From Bordetella petrii (lineage in GTDB: Bacteria; Pseudomonadota; Gammaproteobacteria; Burkholderiales; Burkholderiaceae_B), in the NCBI RefSeq assembly GCF_000067205.1, contig NC_010170.1, positions 1,736,001 through 1,800,000 on the forward strand: a stretch of DNA of 64,000 bases, given 5' to 3'. The position numbers and the translations under genes are program-made. The notes below the pieces were generated by a model. It made no database searches. It was not told the origin of the DNA and worked only from the letters and a program-made list of their open reading frames with translations. The stretch's first letter is position 1. Each line of letters opens with the position of its first letter. Of this stretch, positions 31,892 to 41,111 are shown one piece after another.

Positions 31892-32484
31892 TGATCGAAC
31901 CCCTATATATCAATGGCGCCAGCCCGCTGCACCGGCTGCCGGCCGCCTTGAAGCTGGCGCTGCTGGTGGCGGCCGGGGCCGGGCTGGTCGCGGTGCGCGA
32001 CATGGCCTGGCTGGGTCTGGCGGCGGCGCTGGCAGCGCTGCTGGTCTGGTCCACCGGCGTGGGTGCCGCGGCCCTCTGGCGTCAGTTGCGCGGCCTGCTG
32101 TGGGTGCTGACGGCCGTTGCCGCCTTCGCTGCCGTTTTCCAGGGATGGCAGGCGGCTGCCGCGGTGCTGTTGCGCGTTGCCGCCCTGGTGGGCCTGGCCG
32201 TGGCCGTGACGCTCTCGACCCGCAGCTCCGATTTGATCGCGGTTTGCGAGCAAGCCTTGCGGCCCCTGCAGCGCCTTGGCCTGCTGGACGCCGGCAGGGT
32301 GGCGCTGGCGCTTGCGCTGACGCTGCGCTTTGTGCCCGAGATCTGGCGTCATTATCAGGAAATCCGCGAAGCCCAGGCCGCGCGCGGCCTGGCTCGGCAC
32401 CCGCTGGCATTGATCGTGCCGCTGGTGGTGCGCACGCTGAAGCGGGCCGACCAGGTCGCCCAGGCGATTGACGCGCGCAGCTAG
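31888..32484 (+). CDS. bioN: Biotin ECF transporter T component BioN
   Basis: BioN (198 aa) is the transmembrane coupling component (EcfT family) of the biotin transporter. It has about four to five hydrophobic helices, and the two coupling-helix motifs of the family appear as EAQAARGL (about residue 160) and RADQVAQAIDAR at the C-terminus, both of the A-R-G/S type that docks on the ATPase. It starts with a double ATG that overlaps the bioM stop. Confidence 0.92.
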   Translation: MMIEPLYINGASPLHRLPAALKLALLVAAGAGLVAVRDMAWLGLAAALAALLVWSTGVGAAALWRQLRGLLWVLTAVAAFAAVFQGWQAAAAVLLRVAALVGLAVAVTLSTRSSDLIAVCEQALRPLQRLGLLDAGRVALALALTLRFVPEIWRHYQEIREAQAARGLARHPLALIVPLVVRTLKRADQVAQAIDARS

Positions 32485-32519
32485 TGCCGTATTCGACCCC
32501 ATTCCCCCAGGAGCCTGCG

Positions 32520-33083
32520 ATGAAGACCCGAGACACCGTGCTGATTGCCTTGTTCGCCGCACTGATCGTCGTGCTGAGCCTGATCCCCCCGATTCCGCTG
32601 CCCGCCATCCCCGTGCCCATCACCTTGCAGACGCTGGGAACCATGCTGGCCGGCGTCATGCTGGGGCCACTGCGCGGCGGGCTGGCCTGCCTGCTGTACC
32701 TGGTGCTGGCAGCCATCGGCCTGCCCGTGCTACCGGGCGGGCGGGGCGGGCTGGGCGTGTTTTTCGGGCCGACCGGCGGCTTCCTGGTGGGCATGGCGCT
32801 GGGCGCCTGCGTCACCGGCTGGCTAGCGCGCCGGGTGGCCGCCTGGGCCCGCAACGGCGGCCTGTCGGTGGCCGGCAACACTGTGGCCTGCATCGTAGGC
32901 GGCATCGTCGTGGTGTATGCGGTGGGCGTTCCGTGGCTGGCGGCCGTCACCCACATGGAATGGGGCAAGGCGGCGCTGGCCGTGGCGGCGTTCGTGCCGG
33001 GCGACCTGGTCAAGGCCATTGTGGCCGCCTGCGTGGCGTGGCGCGTCGAGCGGGTGTGGCCCGTGCTTCGGGAATCCCCTTAA
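32520..33083 (+). CDS. bioY: Biotin transporter S component BioY
   Basis: BioY is the substrate-binding membrane subunit for biotin. From ATG 32520 (AGGAG at 7 nt) it has 187 residues and six helices, with the family motifs PIPLPAIPVPITLQTLG near residues 22-38, the G-rich LGPLRGGLA, and GPTGGFLVG. An upstream GTG at 32484 would add 12 residues but lacks a ribosome-binding site. It completes bioMNY. Biotin repression is likely, but I see no clear BirA operator. Confidence 0.94.
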   Translation: MKTRDTVLIALFAALIVVLSLIPPIPLPAIPVPITLQTLGTMLAGVMLGPLRGGLACLLYLVLAAIGLPVLPGGRGGLGVFFGPTGGFLVGMALGACVTGWLARRVAAWARNGGLSVAGNTVACIVGGIVVVYAVGVPWLAAVTHMEWGKAALAVAAFVPGDLVKAIVAACVAWRVERVWPVLRESP

Positions 33084-33172
33084 TGACGGGTTTCGCCAAG
33101 TTCGGCAAGATTTGTTAATGTCGAATGCATTCGATTTTTGCGTACGTGAACTAGGGAAGTCACGGGGGTTTA

Positions 33173-33213
33173 TTTGAAGGGTATTTGATACACTTCAAAC
33201 GCTAATATTGATT
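33173..33213 (+). promoter_or_regulatory. AT-rich control region of the first liv operon
   Basis: The 205-bp gap after bioY contains a perfect 7-bp inverted repeat TTTGAAG-N13-CTTCAAA (33173-33199), followed by an AT-rich block with TAATAT and TATTGATTTTT. The block is unusual in this GC-rich DNA and lies 76-116 bp upstream of the livK start. It is a plausible promoter/operator, but no -35/-10 pair has ideal spacing. Confidence 0.4.
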
Positions 33214-33288
33214 TTTCTGTATGACGTTCAACCGGGCCCGCCATCCCCATGCGGGGAGAGAACAAGGGCCCACACAGGAGACAACAAC

Positions 33289-34455
33289 ATGACGCGCAAG
33301 CATTTCGGCTTGTCTGCGGCCGCCGTGGCCGTCGCCCTGGGCCTTCCGCTGCTCGCCAGCGCGCAGGTCAAGGTGGGTGTCACGCTTGCCAGCACCGGTC
33401 CGGCCGCTTCGCTGGGCATTCCCGAGCGCAACACCGTGGCCCTGCTGCCCACCGAGGTAGCCGGCCAGAAGATCGAATGGATCGTGCTCGACGACGCCAC
33501 CGACACCACTCAGGCCGTGAAGAACTCGCGCAAGCTGGTTTCGGACGACAAGGTTGATGTGCTGGTCGGCACTTCCATCACCCCGGGCTCGCTGGCCATG
33601 GTGGACGTGGCCGCCGAGGCCAAGGTGCCGATGATCAGCGTGGCCGCCAGTGCCAAGATCGTCGAACCGGTCGACGACAAGCGCCGCTGGGTATTCAAGA
33701 CGCCGCAGAACGATGCGCTGATGGCCAGCGCGCTGGCCGACGCCATGGCCAAGGCCAAGGTCAAGACGCTGGGCTTCATCGGGTTTGCCGACGCCTATGG
33801 CGACAGCTGGCTGGCCGTGATGCGCGATGCCGTCAAGGGCAAGGGCATTGAAATCACCGCGGTCGAGAAATACGGCCGCACCGACACCAGCGTGACCGGC
33901 CAGGTACTCAAGCTGATCAGCGCCAAGCCGGATGCGATCTTGATCGCCGGCGCGGGCACGCCGTCGGCGCTGCCGCAGAAAGAGCTGCGCGCGCGCAACT
34001 ACCAGGGCACTATCTACCAGACCCACGGCGCGGCCAACAACGATGTGCTGCGCGTCTGCGGCAAAGACTGCGAAGGCATGCTGCTGCCCGCCGGCCCGCT
34101 GCTGGTGGCGGACCAACTGCCCGACAGCAACCCGGTCAAGCAGTCGGCGCTGGCCTATACCAAGGCCTACGAGGCCAAGCACGGCGACGGTTCCACCAAC
34201 ACCTTCGGCGGCCATATGTGGGATGCCGGCCAGCTGATCGTGCATGCCGTGCCGACGGCGCTCAAGAGCGGCGCCAAGCCGGGCACGCCGGAATTCCGCG
34301 CCGCCATGCGCGACGCGCTGGAAGGCATCAAGGACCTGCCCGCTTCGCAAGGCGTGTTCAACATGAGCCCCACCGACCATGCCGGCTTCGATGAGCGCGC
34401 GCGCGTCATCGTGAAGGTCGAGAAGGGCAAGTGGGTCTATCAGCCCGATCTGTAA
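33289..34455 (+). CDS. Branched-chain amino acid-type ABC transporter, periplasmic binding protein (system 1)
   Basis: This LivK-like binding protein has 388 residues, with a signal peptide ending near LASAQ (residues 1-25) and a type I periplasmic-binding fold (Peripla_BP_6). VGVTLASTGPAASLGIPERN begins the mature domain, and VLVGTSITPGSLA and IYQTHGAANNDV lie at the predicted ligand cleft. The ATG at 33289 follows CAGGAG at 7 nt. It heads an operon with a permease, a fused permease-ATPase and a second ATPase. The ligand cannot be told from sequence. Many such systems carry amino acids, amides, urea or aromatic acids. Confidence 0.88.
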   Translation: MTRKHFGLSAAAVAVALGLPLLASAQVKVGVTLASTGPAASLGIPERNTVALLPTEVAGQKIEWIVLDDATDTTQAVKNSRKLVSDDKVDVLVGTSITPGSLAMVDVAAEAKVPMISVAASAKIVEPVDDKRRWVFKTPQNDALMASALADAMAKAKVKTLGFIGFADAYGDSWLAVMRDAVKGKGIEITAVEKYGRTDTSVTGQVLKLISAKPDAILIAGAGTPSALPQKELRARNYQGTIYQTHGAANNDVLRVCGKDCEGMLLPAGPLLVADQLPDSNPVKQSALAYTKAYEAKHGDGSTNTFGGHMWDAGQLIVHAVPTALKSGAKPGTPEFRAAMRDALEGIKDLPASQGVFNMSPTDHAGFDERARVIVKVEKGKWVYQPDL

Positions 34456-34590
34456 GCGTCATGCCGCCGGCGAGCCTACCCGGCTGCGCCGGCATCACCA
34501 CGCACCGGCCGCCAGGCCGGTGTGTCGCATCCGCGGTATTGCCCGCCGGCGGGGCCGGCAATGCCCAGGCATTCCTAAGGTAGTAGTTCG

Positions 34591-35628
34591 ATGGATTTCA
34601 CGATAGCGCTCATCCTGTTGCAGGACGGCATCGTCAACGGTGCCATCTATGCGCTGCTGGGCATGGCGCTGGTGCTGGTCTTCACCGTCACCCGCGTCAT
34701 CTTCATTCCGCAGGGCGAGTTCGTGGCGTTCGGCGCACTGACATTGGCGATGCTCGTCAATGGCCGGGTGCCAGGCACCGCCTATCTGCTGCCCTTGCTT
34801 GGCGCCGTCGTGCTGGTGCTGGAAATCGTGCGGGCCGCTCGCAGCGGCAGCTGGTCGCCGCTGCCCAAGGTTGTGTTGACCTGCGTGGCCGTGCCGCTGG
34901 CCCTGCTGTGGCTGACCGTCGGCTACGCCGGCGAGGGCAATTCGCTGTGGCTGAACATGCTGCTGACGCTGGCGCTGATTGTGCCCATGGGACCCATGGT
35001 GTACCGCATTGTGTACCAGCCGCTGGCCGAGGCCTCGGTGCTGGTGCTGCTGATTGTGTCGGTAGCTGTGCACTTTGCGTTGACCGGTCTGGCGCTGGTG
35101 TTTTTCGGGGCCGAAGGCTGGCGCACGCCGGCGTTCGTCAGCGGGCAGATCAATATCGGGCCCGCCACCTGGTCGGCGCAGAGCCTGTTCGTGGTGGGCA
35201 CCTGCGTCTTGCTGATCGTGGCGCTGTGGCTGTTCTTCGACAAGACGCTGTATGGGCGCGCGTTGCGCGCCACCGCCGTGAACCGGCGCGGAGCGCGGTT
35301 GGTGGGCATCAGCACCAGCATGTCGGGTAGCCTGACCTTCACGCTGGCGGTGGCGATCGGCGCCATGTCGGGCATGCTGATCGCGCCCATTACCACGGTC
35401 TATTACGACACCGGCTTCCTGATCGGCCTGAAGGGTTTCGTGGGCGCCATTATCGGCGGCCTGGGCAGCTATCCGGTGGCGGCCGCCGGCGCGGTGCTGG
35501 TGGGCGTGCTGGAATCGTTCTCGTCATTCTGGGCGAGCGCCTACAAGGAAGTGATCGTGTTCACGCTGATCATCCCGGTGTTGGTGTGGCGGTCGTTCGG
35601 CAGCCATCATGCGGACGACGAGGAATGA
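34591..35628 (+). CDS. Branched-chain amino acid-type ABC transporter permease LivH (system 1)
   Basis: This is an inner-membrane permease of the LivH type, 345 residues with about nine to ten helices. [25 protein letters not shown] at the N-terminus and the cytoplasmic coupling loop [20 protein letters not shown] (about residues 222-241) are characteristic. It is about 50 residues longer than standard LivH, because of an extra stretch around residues 75-110 that adds a helix after [16 protein letters not shown]. It lies 135 nt after the binding-protein gene, with no clear terminator between. The stop overlaps or abuts the next gene. Confidence 0.88.
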   Translation: MDFTIALILLQDGIVNGAIYALLGMALVLVFTVTRVIFIPQGEFVAFGALTLAMLVNGRVPGTAYLLPLLGAVVLVLEIVRAARSGSWSPLPKVVLTCVAVPLALLWLTVGYAGEGNSLWLNMLLTLALIVPMGPMVYRIVYQPLAEASVLVLLIVSVAVHFALTGLALVFFGAEGWRTPAFVSGQINIGPATWSAQSLFVVGTCVLLIVALWLFFDKTLYGRALRATAVNRRGARLVGISTSMSGSLTFTLAVAIGAMSGMLIAPITTVYYDTGFLIGLKGFVGAIIGGLGSYPVAAAGAVLVGVLESFSSFWASAYKEVIVFTLIIPVLVWRSFGSHHADDEE

Positions 35629-35633
35629 GAGCC

Positions 35634-37463
35634 ATGAACCGCATCCTGCTAATTGCATTTATCGTCCTGCTGGCGGTGCTGCCGATGGTGTCGGCCACGC
35701 CGGAATTCTGGATTACGCAGCTCAACTATATTGGCCTGGCGGCGTTGGTGGCGCTGGGCCTGGTGCTGCTGACCGGGGTGGGGGGCCTGACTTCGTTCGG
35801 CCAGGCCGCTTTCGTGGGCCTGGGGGCCTACACCACCGCCGTCATGACCAGCCACTATGGCGCGTCGCCCTGGCTGGCGTTGCCTGTGGGCTTGTTGCTG
35901 ACGGCGGCGGTGGCGTACCTGCTGGGCATCATCACGCTGCGGCTGTCCGGACACTATCTGCCGCTGGGCACTATCGCCTGGGGCCTGTCTTTGTATTTTC
36001 TGTTCGGCAACCTGGACTGGCTGGGCAAGCACGACGGCATCGCCGGGCTCGAGCCGATCAGCGTGTTCGGCTTTTCGCTGGCGAGCGGCCGGCACATTTA
36101 CTACCTGATCTGGATCTGCCTGCTGCTGTCGCTGTGGGCGACCAGCAACCTGCTGAGTTCGCGCCCGGGCCGCGCCATCCGCGCGCTCAAGAGCGGCGCG
36201 GGCATGGCCGAATCGATGGGTGTGAACACGGGTTCCTACAAGGTCGTAATCTTCGTCTGGGCGGCGCTGCTGGCCTGCCTGTCGGGCTGGATCTACGCCC
36301 ACATGCAGCGCGCGGTAAGCCCCAGTCCGTTCGGCCTGAACTACGGTATTGAATACCTGTTCATGGCGGTGGTGGGCGGCGCCGGGCACGTCTGGGGCGC
36401 GGTGGTGGGCTCGGCGGTGATCCTGGGCCTGAAAGACCAGCTGCAGAACCTGCTGCCGGCGCTGTTGGACACCGATGCCAACTTCGAGCTGATCGTGTTC
36501 GGCGTGCTGCTGATCCTGGTGCTGCAATACGCGGCGAACGGTCTGTGGCCCATTCTGTCGTCCGGTTGGGCGCGCCTGACCGGCAGCGCCGGCTCGCGCC
36601 GCAACATGGCGCCGCCGCCCGCCGCGCCGGCCTTGCCGCACCGCGAGCGTCCGCAAGGCGGCGCGCTGGTGCTGGAAGTGGATGCCATCCGCAAAGAGTT
36701 CGGCGGCCTGGTGGCGGTGAACGACATTTCATTCAAGGTGCGGGCCGGCGAGATAGTCGGCCTGATCGGCCCCAACGGCGCTGGCAAGAGCACCACCTTC
36801 AACCTGATCAGCGGCGTGCTGCCCGCCACGCGCGGCCAGGTGCGTTTCCTGGGCGAGCGCATCGACGGCCAGCAAGCGCGCGAGATCGCGCGGCGCGGGG
36901 TGGGGCGCACGTTCCAGCACGTGCAGCTGTTGCCGGGCATGTCGGTGTTGGAAAACGTGGCGCTGGGCGCGCACATGCGCGCCGACGTGGGTGTGCTGGC
37001 CGGCGCCTTGCACAGCGACCGCGCGCAAGAGGCGCGGCTGCTGCACGAGGCCGCGACCCAGCTCAAGCGGGTCGGCCTGGGCGATTACCTATACGAGCAG
37101 GCCGGCAATCTGGCGCTGGGCCAGCAGCGCATTCTGGAGATTGCCCGGGCGCTGGCCAGCGACCCGGTGCTGCTGTTGCTGGACGAGCCGGCCGCCGGCT
37201 TGCGCTACAAAGAAAAGCAGGAGCTGGGCCAGGTGCTGGAGCAGCTGCGCGACGAAGGCATGAGCATCCTGCTGGTGGAACACGATATGGATTTTGTCAT
37301 GCGCCTGACCAACCATTTGGTGGTGATGGATTTCGGCACCAAGCTGGCCGAAGGCGTGCCCGCCGAGGTGCAGCAGAACCCGGCCGTGCTCGAGGCGTAT
37401 CTCGGCGGCATCGATGACGACCTGTCGGACGCCGCCGTCGCATCTACGGAGAGCGCGCAATGA
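35634..37463 (+). CDS. Fused LivM permease and LivG ATPase (system 1)
   Basis: One 609-residue frame combines a LivM-type permease (about 1-310, ten helices, [20 protein letters not shown] near 50, coupling loop [20 protein letters not shown] near 190) with a LivG-type ATPase (about 342-595). The ATPase has Walker [10 protein letters not shown], a signature of the [15 protein letters not shown] type and Walker [13 protein letters not shown] Pro/Ala-rich linker of about 30 residues joins them. The ATG at 35634 follows GAGGA. ATG 35625, overlapping the livH stop, is an alternative. The stop overlaps livF as ATGA. Confidence 0.9.
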   Translation: MNRILLIAFIVLLAVLPMVSATPEFWITQLNYIGLAALVALGLVLLTGVGGLTSFGQAAFVGLGAYTTAVMTSHYGASPWLALPVGLLLTAAVAYLLGIITLRLSGHYLPLGTIAWGLSLYFLFGNLDWLGKHDGIAGLEPISVFGFSLASGRHIYYLIWICLLLSLWATSNLLSSRPGRAIRALKSGAGMAESMGVNTGSYKVVIFVWAALLACLSGWIYAHMQRAVSPSPFGLNYGIEYLFMAVVGGAGHVWGAVVGSAVILGLKDQLQNLLPALLDTDANFELIVFGVLLILVLQYAANGLWPILSSGWARLTGSAGSRRNMAPPPAAPALPHRERPQGGALVLEVDAIRKEFGGLVAVNDISFKVRAGEIVGLIGPNGAGKSTTFNLISGVLPATRGQVRFLGERIDGQQAREIARRGVGRTFQHVQLLPGMSVLENVALGAHMRADVGVLAGALHSDRAQEARLLHEAATQLKRVGLGDYLYEQAGNLALGQQRILEIARALASDPVLLLLDEPAAGLRYKEKQELGQVLEQLRDEGMSILLVEHDMDFVMRLTNHLVVMDFGTKLAEGVPAEVQQNPAVLEAYLGGIDDDLSDAAVASTESAQ

Positions 37464-38206
37464 GCCAGGACCCGATTCTCGACGTGCACGGGCTCAGCGC
37501 CCGCTATGGCAAGGTGGGCGCGCTCAGCGAAGCGACCCTGGCCGTCGCGCCCGGCAGCATTGTGACGGTGATCGGCGCCAATGGCGCGGGCAAGTCGACC
37601 ATGCTTAACGCCATGATGGGCGCGCTGCCAAGTAGCGGCCACGCATCGGGCGCGGTGCGCTACGCGGGCACCGATGTGTCGGGCTGGTCGGTCGAGCGGC
37701 GCGTGGCGGCTGGCATGTCGCTGGTGCCCGAGCGGCGCGAGCTGTTCGGCAGCATGTCGGTGGAAGACAATCTGCTGCTGGGCGGTTTCCGCCGCTACCG
37801 GGCGCGCGAGAGCGGCTGGCGCGGCACGTTGGATGAAGTGTTCGATCTGTTTCCGCGCCTGCGCGAAAGGCGCCGGCAGCAGGCCGGCACGCTGTCGGGC
37901 GGCGAGCGGCAGATGCTGGCGGTGGGGCGGGCCCTGATGGCCAAGCCGCGCCTGCTGATGCTGGACGAGCCCAGCCTGGGGCTGGCGCCGCGCATTGTGC
38001 GGGAAATTTTCCACATCATCGCGCGGTTGCGTGAAACCGGCGTGGCGATTTTGCTGGTGGAGCAGAATGCGCGCGCTGCGCTGCAGGTAGCCGACTACGG
38101 CTATGTGCTGGAAACCGGCGAAGTTGTATTGCATGGCCCGGCCCGCGATCTGGCGGGTAATCCCAGGGTGATTGAAAGCTACCTGGGGTTGGGGAAGGGG
38201 GGCTGA
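37460..38206 (+). CDS. Branched-chain amino acid-type ABC transporter ATPase LivF (system 1)
   Basis: LivF-type ATPase of 248 residues. Walker A is GANGAGKST near residue 38, the Q-loop region is [21 protein letters not shown], the signature is [15 protein letters not shown], Walker B is [13 protein letters not shown], and the switch region is [12 protein letters not shown]. It partners with the LivG half of the fused protein just upstream and is coupled to it by ATGA overlap. It is the last gene of the operon. The long repeat-bearing region begins directly after it. Confidence 0.92.
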   Translation: MSQDPILDVHGLSARYGKVGALSEATLAVAPGSIVTVIGANGAGKSTMLNAMMGALPSSGHASGAVRYAGTDVSGWSVERRVAAGMSLVPERRELFGSMSVEDNLLLGGFRRYRARESGWRGTLDEVFDLFPRLRERRRQQAGTLSGGERQMLAVGRALMAKPRLLMLDEPSLGLAPRIVREIFHIIARLRETGVAILLVEQNARAALQVADYGYVLETGEVVLHGPARDLAGNPRVIESYLGLGKGG

Positions 38207-38438
38207 TCTGCGCGTGGTGTGGGTATCGTCGGCGGGTTCTTGCACCGTCCCGCGTGGTGCGGTCGGGTGGGGGCGGCGCACGTGCGTCGGGCTCGGGCGC
38301 ATGCAGGCGCCTCGGCCTGCTGCGCAGCTGCCCCGCCGCCCAACGCGCCACTCCCACCCGACCGCACCACGCGGGACTGCGATCAAGACGTGCGGACCGT
38401 TGCTGGATTTTGCGCGGCGGGACAGGTGGCTGGCCTGG
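38207..38438. repeat. Non-coding stretch with a perfect 24-bp inverted repeat
   Basis: After livF there is no coding signal. The arms TCCCGCGTGGTGCGGTCGGG (38248-38271 in full, 24 bp) and their exact reverse complement (38353-38376) face each other across 81 bp. That loop itself contains smaller pairs such as GCAGGC/GCCTGC around 38300-38320. A transcript reading through from livF would fold into a long cruciform-like hairpin. There is no T tract. Confidence 0.85.
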
Positions 38439-38890
38439 CCAGGTGTCTGACTCCACAGGTGCCAGACACCGTAGTGAGCCTCGGTCGTCGCCAGGTGTCT
38501 GACTCCACAGGTGCCAGACACCGTAGTGAGCCTCGGTCGTCGCCAGGTGTCTGACTCCACAGGTGCCAGACACCGTAGTGAGCCTCGGTCGTCGCCAGGT
38601 GTCTGACTCCACAGGTGTCAGGCACCGTAGTGAGCCTCGGTCGTCACCAGGTGTCTGACTCCACAGGTGTCAGACACCGTAGTGAGCCTCGGTCGTCACC
38701 AGGTGTCTGACTCCACAGGTGTCAGACACCGTAGTGAGCCTCGGTCGTCGCCAGGTGTCTGACTCCACAGGTGCCAGACACCGTAATGAGCCTCGGTCGT
38801 CACCAGGTGTCTGACTCCACAGGTGTCAGACACCGTAGTGAGCCTCGGTCGTCACCAGGTGTCTGACTCCACAGGTGTCAGACACCGTGG
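38439..38890. repeat. 52-bp tandem repeat array with internal hairpins (REP/BIME-like)
   Basis: Eight full units of exactly 52 bp start at 38439, 38491, 38543, 38595, 38647, 38699, 38751 and 38803, with a partial ninth at 38855-38890. Each begins CCAGGTGTCTGACTCCACAG and contains the palindrome arms GGTGTCTGA/TCAGACACC around an 11-nt loop. A conserved linker follows that includes GTAGTGAGCCTCGGTCGTC. Copies differ at only a few positions (C/T in the second arm, G/A in the linker end). No spacer is unique, so it is not CRISPR. It lies between the convergent livF and aminotransferase genes and is non-coding: 52 is not a multiple of three. Confidence 0.93.
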
Positions 38891-38998
38891 CCTGGGTCGC
38901 CTGTTCATGCGATGTCGCCGCCGGTGTCGGATACCGTGGCGGGTGTTTCAGTTGCTTCAGCGGGCGCTGCCCAGTCTTGAGCCCGGCGTCCGGAGCGG

Positions 38999-39838
38999 TC
39001 ACCTGCCTCCGCGCGCGTATTCCATATACAGCCCATGCGCGCGGCGCGCCATTGGGCCGTAGGGCAGGCTGCGGTCTTCGACCCGGTTGACGTGCACCAC
39101 CTTGCCATAGTTGCCGGTGGAAAACACTTCGTCGGCCTGTTCGACGTCAGCCCGCGTCAGCGCGCGTTCCTGCACATCGACGCCGTCGGCGCGCAGCAGG
39201 GCAAGCACGCGCTGGCGCGTGATGCCGTTCAGGAAGGTGCCATTGTCGGCCGGCGTGGACACCACGCCGTCTTTGGCGATCCACAAGTTGGCGGTGGCGA
39301 ACTCGGCCACGTGGCCGTCGCCGTCGAGCATGATGGCATTATCGAAGCCCTTGTCCATGGCTTCGCGGATGGCGCGCTGGCCATTGGGGTACAGGCACGA
39401 TGCCTTGGCGTCGGTGGGAGCCATGTTCGACCAGGCCCGCGCAAAGCTGGAAAAGCAGGCCGAAAAACCCTGGTCGCCCGGCATGGGCACTTTGAAGACG
39501 TGCAGCACGAATTGCGTCTGCTCGGCCTCGGGCAGCAGGAAGCCGGCGGCGCAGAAGAACATGGGCTTGATGTACAGCGCCTCGCCTGCTGGAAAGCGCG
39601 CCACGGCCTGCAGGCACAGATCGCGGATCTGCTGCCAGCCCAGCCGGGGCTTCATCAGCATCTTCTCGGCCGAGCGCACCACGCGCTGGCAGTGCAGATC
39701 GAGGTCGGGGGTCAGGCCGTCGAAGGCGCGCGCGCCGTCGAATACCATGCTGGCCATCCAGAAGGCGTGGTCGGCGGGGCCCAGCAGCTTGGGGTTGTCG
39801 GTGGTCCATTGGCCATCGTGCCAGTAGATCGCATCCAT
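38999..39838 (-). CDS. Branched-chain aminotransferase-like protein (class IV, PLP)
   Basis: This 279-residue protein belongs to the fold-type IV PLP aminotransferases (branched-chain aminotransferase / D-amino acid transaminase group). YWHDGQWTTDNPKLLGPADH opens the small domain. DAKASCLYPN near residue 145 carries the candidate PLP lysine. EFATANLWIAKDGVV and TFLNGITRQRVLALL form the phosphate-binding region. It is shorter than IlvE (about 309 aa), and the exact substrate is unclear. It ends a minus-strand cluster after a betaine-type binding protein and a Liv transporter, which hints at amino acid catabolism. Confidence 0.82.
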   Translation of the reverse strand: MDAIYWHDGQWTTDNPKLLGPADHAFWMASMVFDGARAFDGLTPDLDLHCQRVVRSAEKMLMKPRLGWQQIRDLCLQAVARFPAGEALYIKPMFFCAAGFLLPEAEQTQFVLHVFKVPMPGDQGFSACFSSFARAWSNMAPTDAKASCLYPNGQRAIREAMDKGFDNAIMLDGDGHVAEFATANLWIAKDGVVSTPADNGTFLNGITRQRVLALLRADGVDVQERALTRADVEQADEVFSTGNYGKVVHVNRVEDRSLPYGPMARRAHGLYMEYARGGR

Positions 39839-39904
39839 GTCGTCATTCCTTGAGTCGGTCGCGCCGAAGGGCGCAGTGCCTGCGCAGCATACACCCGCGA
39901 CGGG

Positions 39905-40912
39905 CTACAGGCTGGACTGGACCCGCTCGGCAACCTCGGCCGGCACCCATTTGCGCCAGACGTCGGGATACTTGCGCAGGAAATACTGCGCCGCGTCCTC
40001 GGGTTCCGCGCCCTGGTTTTCGAGCCACCCCAGCGTATCGTCGATGGCAGGGGCGGGCACGCTGAGCTTGTCGAAGAAAGTCTTGAGCTGCGGCGCCTGA
40101 CGCGCGAACTCGGCGTTCAGGCCGGTGACCACTTTGTTGGCCTTGAACTCGGTGGGCACCGGATGTTCGCATTTGGGGTCGGTCATGCAGGTGTAGGCGG
40201 CCTGGTCGAAGGCCGGCAATTGCAGCTTGACCAGGTCCAGCGCGCCGACCAGCGCGGTGGGCGTCCAGTAATAGAACACGATGTCGCGCTTGCGCTTGTA
40301 CGCCGATACGATGGCAGCCTTTTGCGCGGCGCCCGAGCCGGGGGCGAACATCGCGTATTGGCTGTCGAGCTTCAGCGCTTTGAGCAGGTTGGTGTTCAGG
40401 GTGCCGCAGGCCCAGCCGGCGGGGCAGCCGTAGATGCGGCCGCGCGACGGGTCTTCGGGGTCGGCGAACACCTTGGTGTAGCGGGCCAGGTCGGCCGCGC
40501 TTTTCAGGTCGGGATGGCGCTCGGCGGTGTAGCGGGGGATATACCAGCCTTCACCCGCGTCGTACACATGGCCGGCCGCCAGCACCTTGCCGGATTTCAG
40601 CGCCTTGTCCCAGGCCACTTCGATCTGGCCAGGCCAGACCTCGGGCGTGACGTCGACGTCGCGGCGCTGCAGGGCTGCCAGCATCGCCAGGGTCTCGCCG
40701 ATTTCGACCGAGGTGGCGCAACCGTAGCCATGCTCGACAATAAAACGCTCGATGCCCGCCAGCACGAGGTTGGATTCCCAGTTCAGGCCGCTGAAGCGCA
40801 CCGGCTGGTCGATTTCGCATTGGGGGGCGGCCGCCGCGGGCGTCGTCCAGAGCAGGGCCGTGGCGGCAGCCAGGGCGGCCACCGACAGGCGGGGGGCTCG
40901 CATGATGCGCAT
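39905..40912 (-). CDS. Glycine betaine/choline-type ABC substrate-binding protein (orphan)
   Basis: A periplasmic binding protein of the OpuAC/ProX family, 335 residues, with a signal peptide ending near PAAAA (about residue 28). The family pattern VRFSGLNWESNLVLAGIERF, DVTPEVWPGQIEVAW and FYYWTPTALVGALDLVKL is present, with the tryptophans and tyrosines that commonly build the quaternary-amine box. AAGGAG lies 8 nt before the ATG at 40912. No matching ATPase or permease is adjacent, so it must use a system encoded elsewhere or serve another purpose. Cys pairs (GCPAGWACG, CMTDPKC) may form disulfides. Confidence 0.85.
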   Translation of the reverse strand: MRIMRAPRLSVAALAAATALLWTTPAAAAPQCEIDQPVRFSGLNWESNLVLAGIERFIVEHGYGCATSVEIGETLAMLAALQRRDVDVTPEVWPGQIEVAWDKALKSGKVLAAGHVYDAGEGWYIPRYTAERHPDLKSAADLARYTKVFADPEDPSRGRIYGCPAGWACGTLNTNLLKALKLDSQYAMFAPGSGAAQKAAIVSAYKRKRDIVFYYWTPTALVGALDLVKLQLPAFDQAAYTCMTDPKCEHPVPTEFKANKVVTGLNAEFARQAPQLKTFFDKLSVPAPAIDDTLGWLENQGAEPEDAAQYFLRKYPDVWRKWVPAEVAERVQSSL

Positions 40913-40992
40913 GAGAAGATCTCCTTGCTCGCGTGGATGGCGCCCTGGGGCGATTGGTCCATTGTACGAGGCGCGCGGCCCGGCAGCGGCGG

Positions 40993-41055
40993 GGTGTCGG
41001 GCTTCGCGGATGCTGACACCGCTATATGCCACGGGTGTCTCAGCAATGGTGTCTG
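40993..41055. repeat. Degenerate single copy of the GGTGTC palindrome family
   Basis: In the 199-bp gap between the livM-like gene and the betaine-type binding protein, GGTGTC (40993-40998) and GACACC (41015-41020) form a hairpin. Two further GGTGTCT cores follow at 41034 and 41048. This resembles a decayed member of the element that makes up the two tandem arrays. Confidence 0.5.
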
Positions 41056-41111
41056 CGGGTCCGGCGCAGGCCAGGCGCCCGGCAAGGGCGCCCGCCAGCC
41101 CGCGATGTGGA

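Noticed and set aside
38016..38625. Minus-strand repeat proteins over the 52-bp array
   Set aside because: The repeated peptide arises from the DNA repeat; several frames are open at once, there is no ribosome-binding site, and no family is recognisable.
38439..38890. CRISPR array
   Set aside because: Repeat and linker are both conserved in every unit, there are no unique spacers, and no cas genes are in the window.
38207..38998. Insertion sequence or transposase remnant
   Set aside because: No transposase-like coding sequence and no target duplications are seen; only inverted and tandem repeats.
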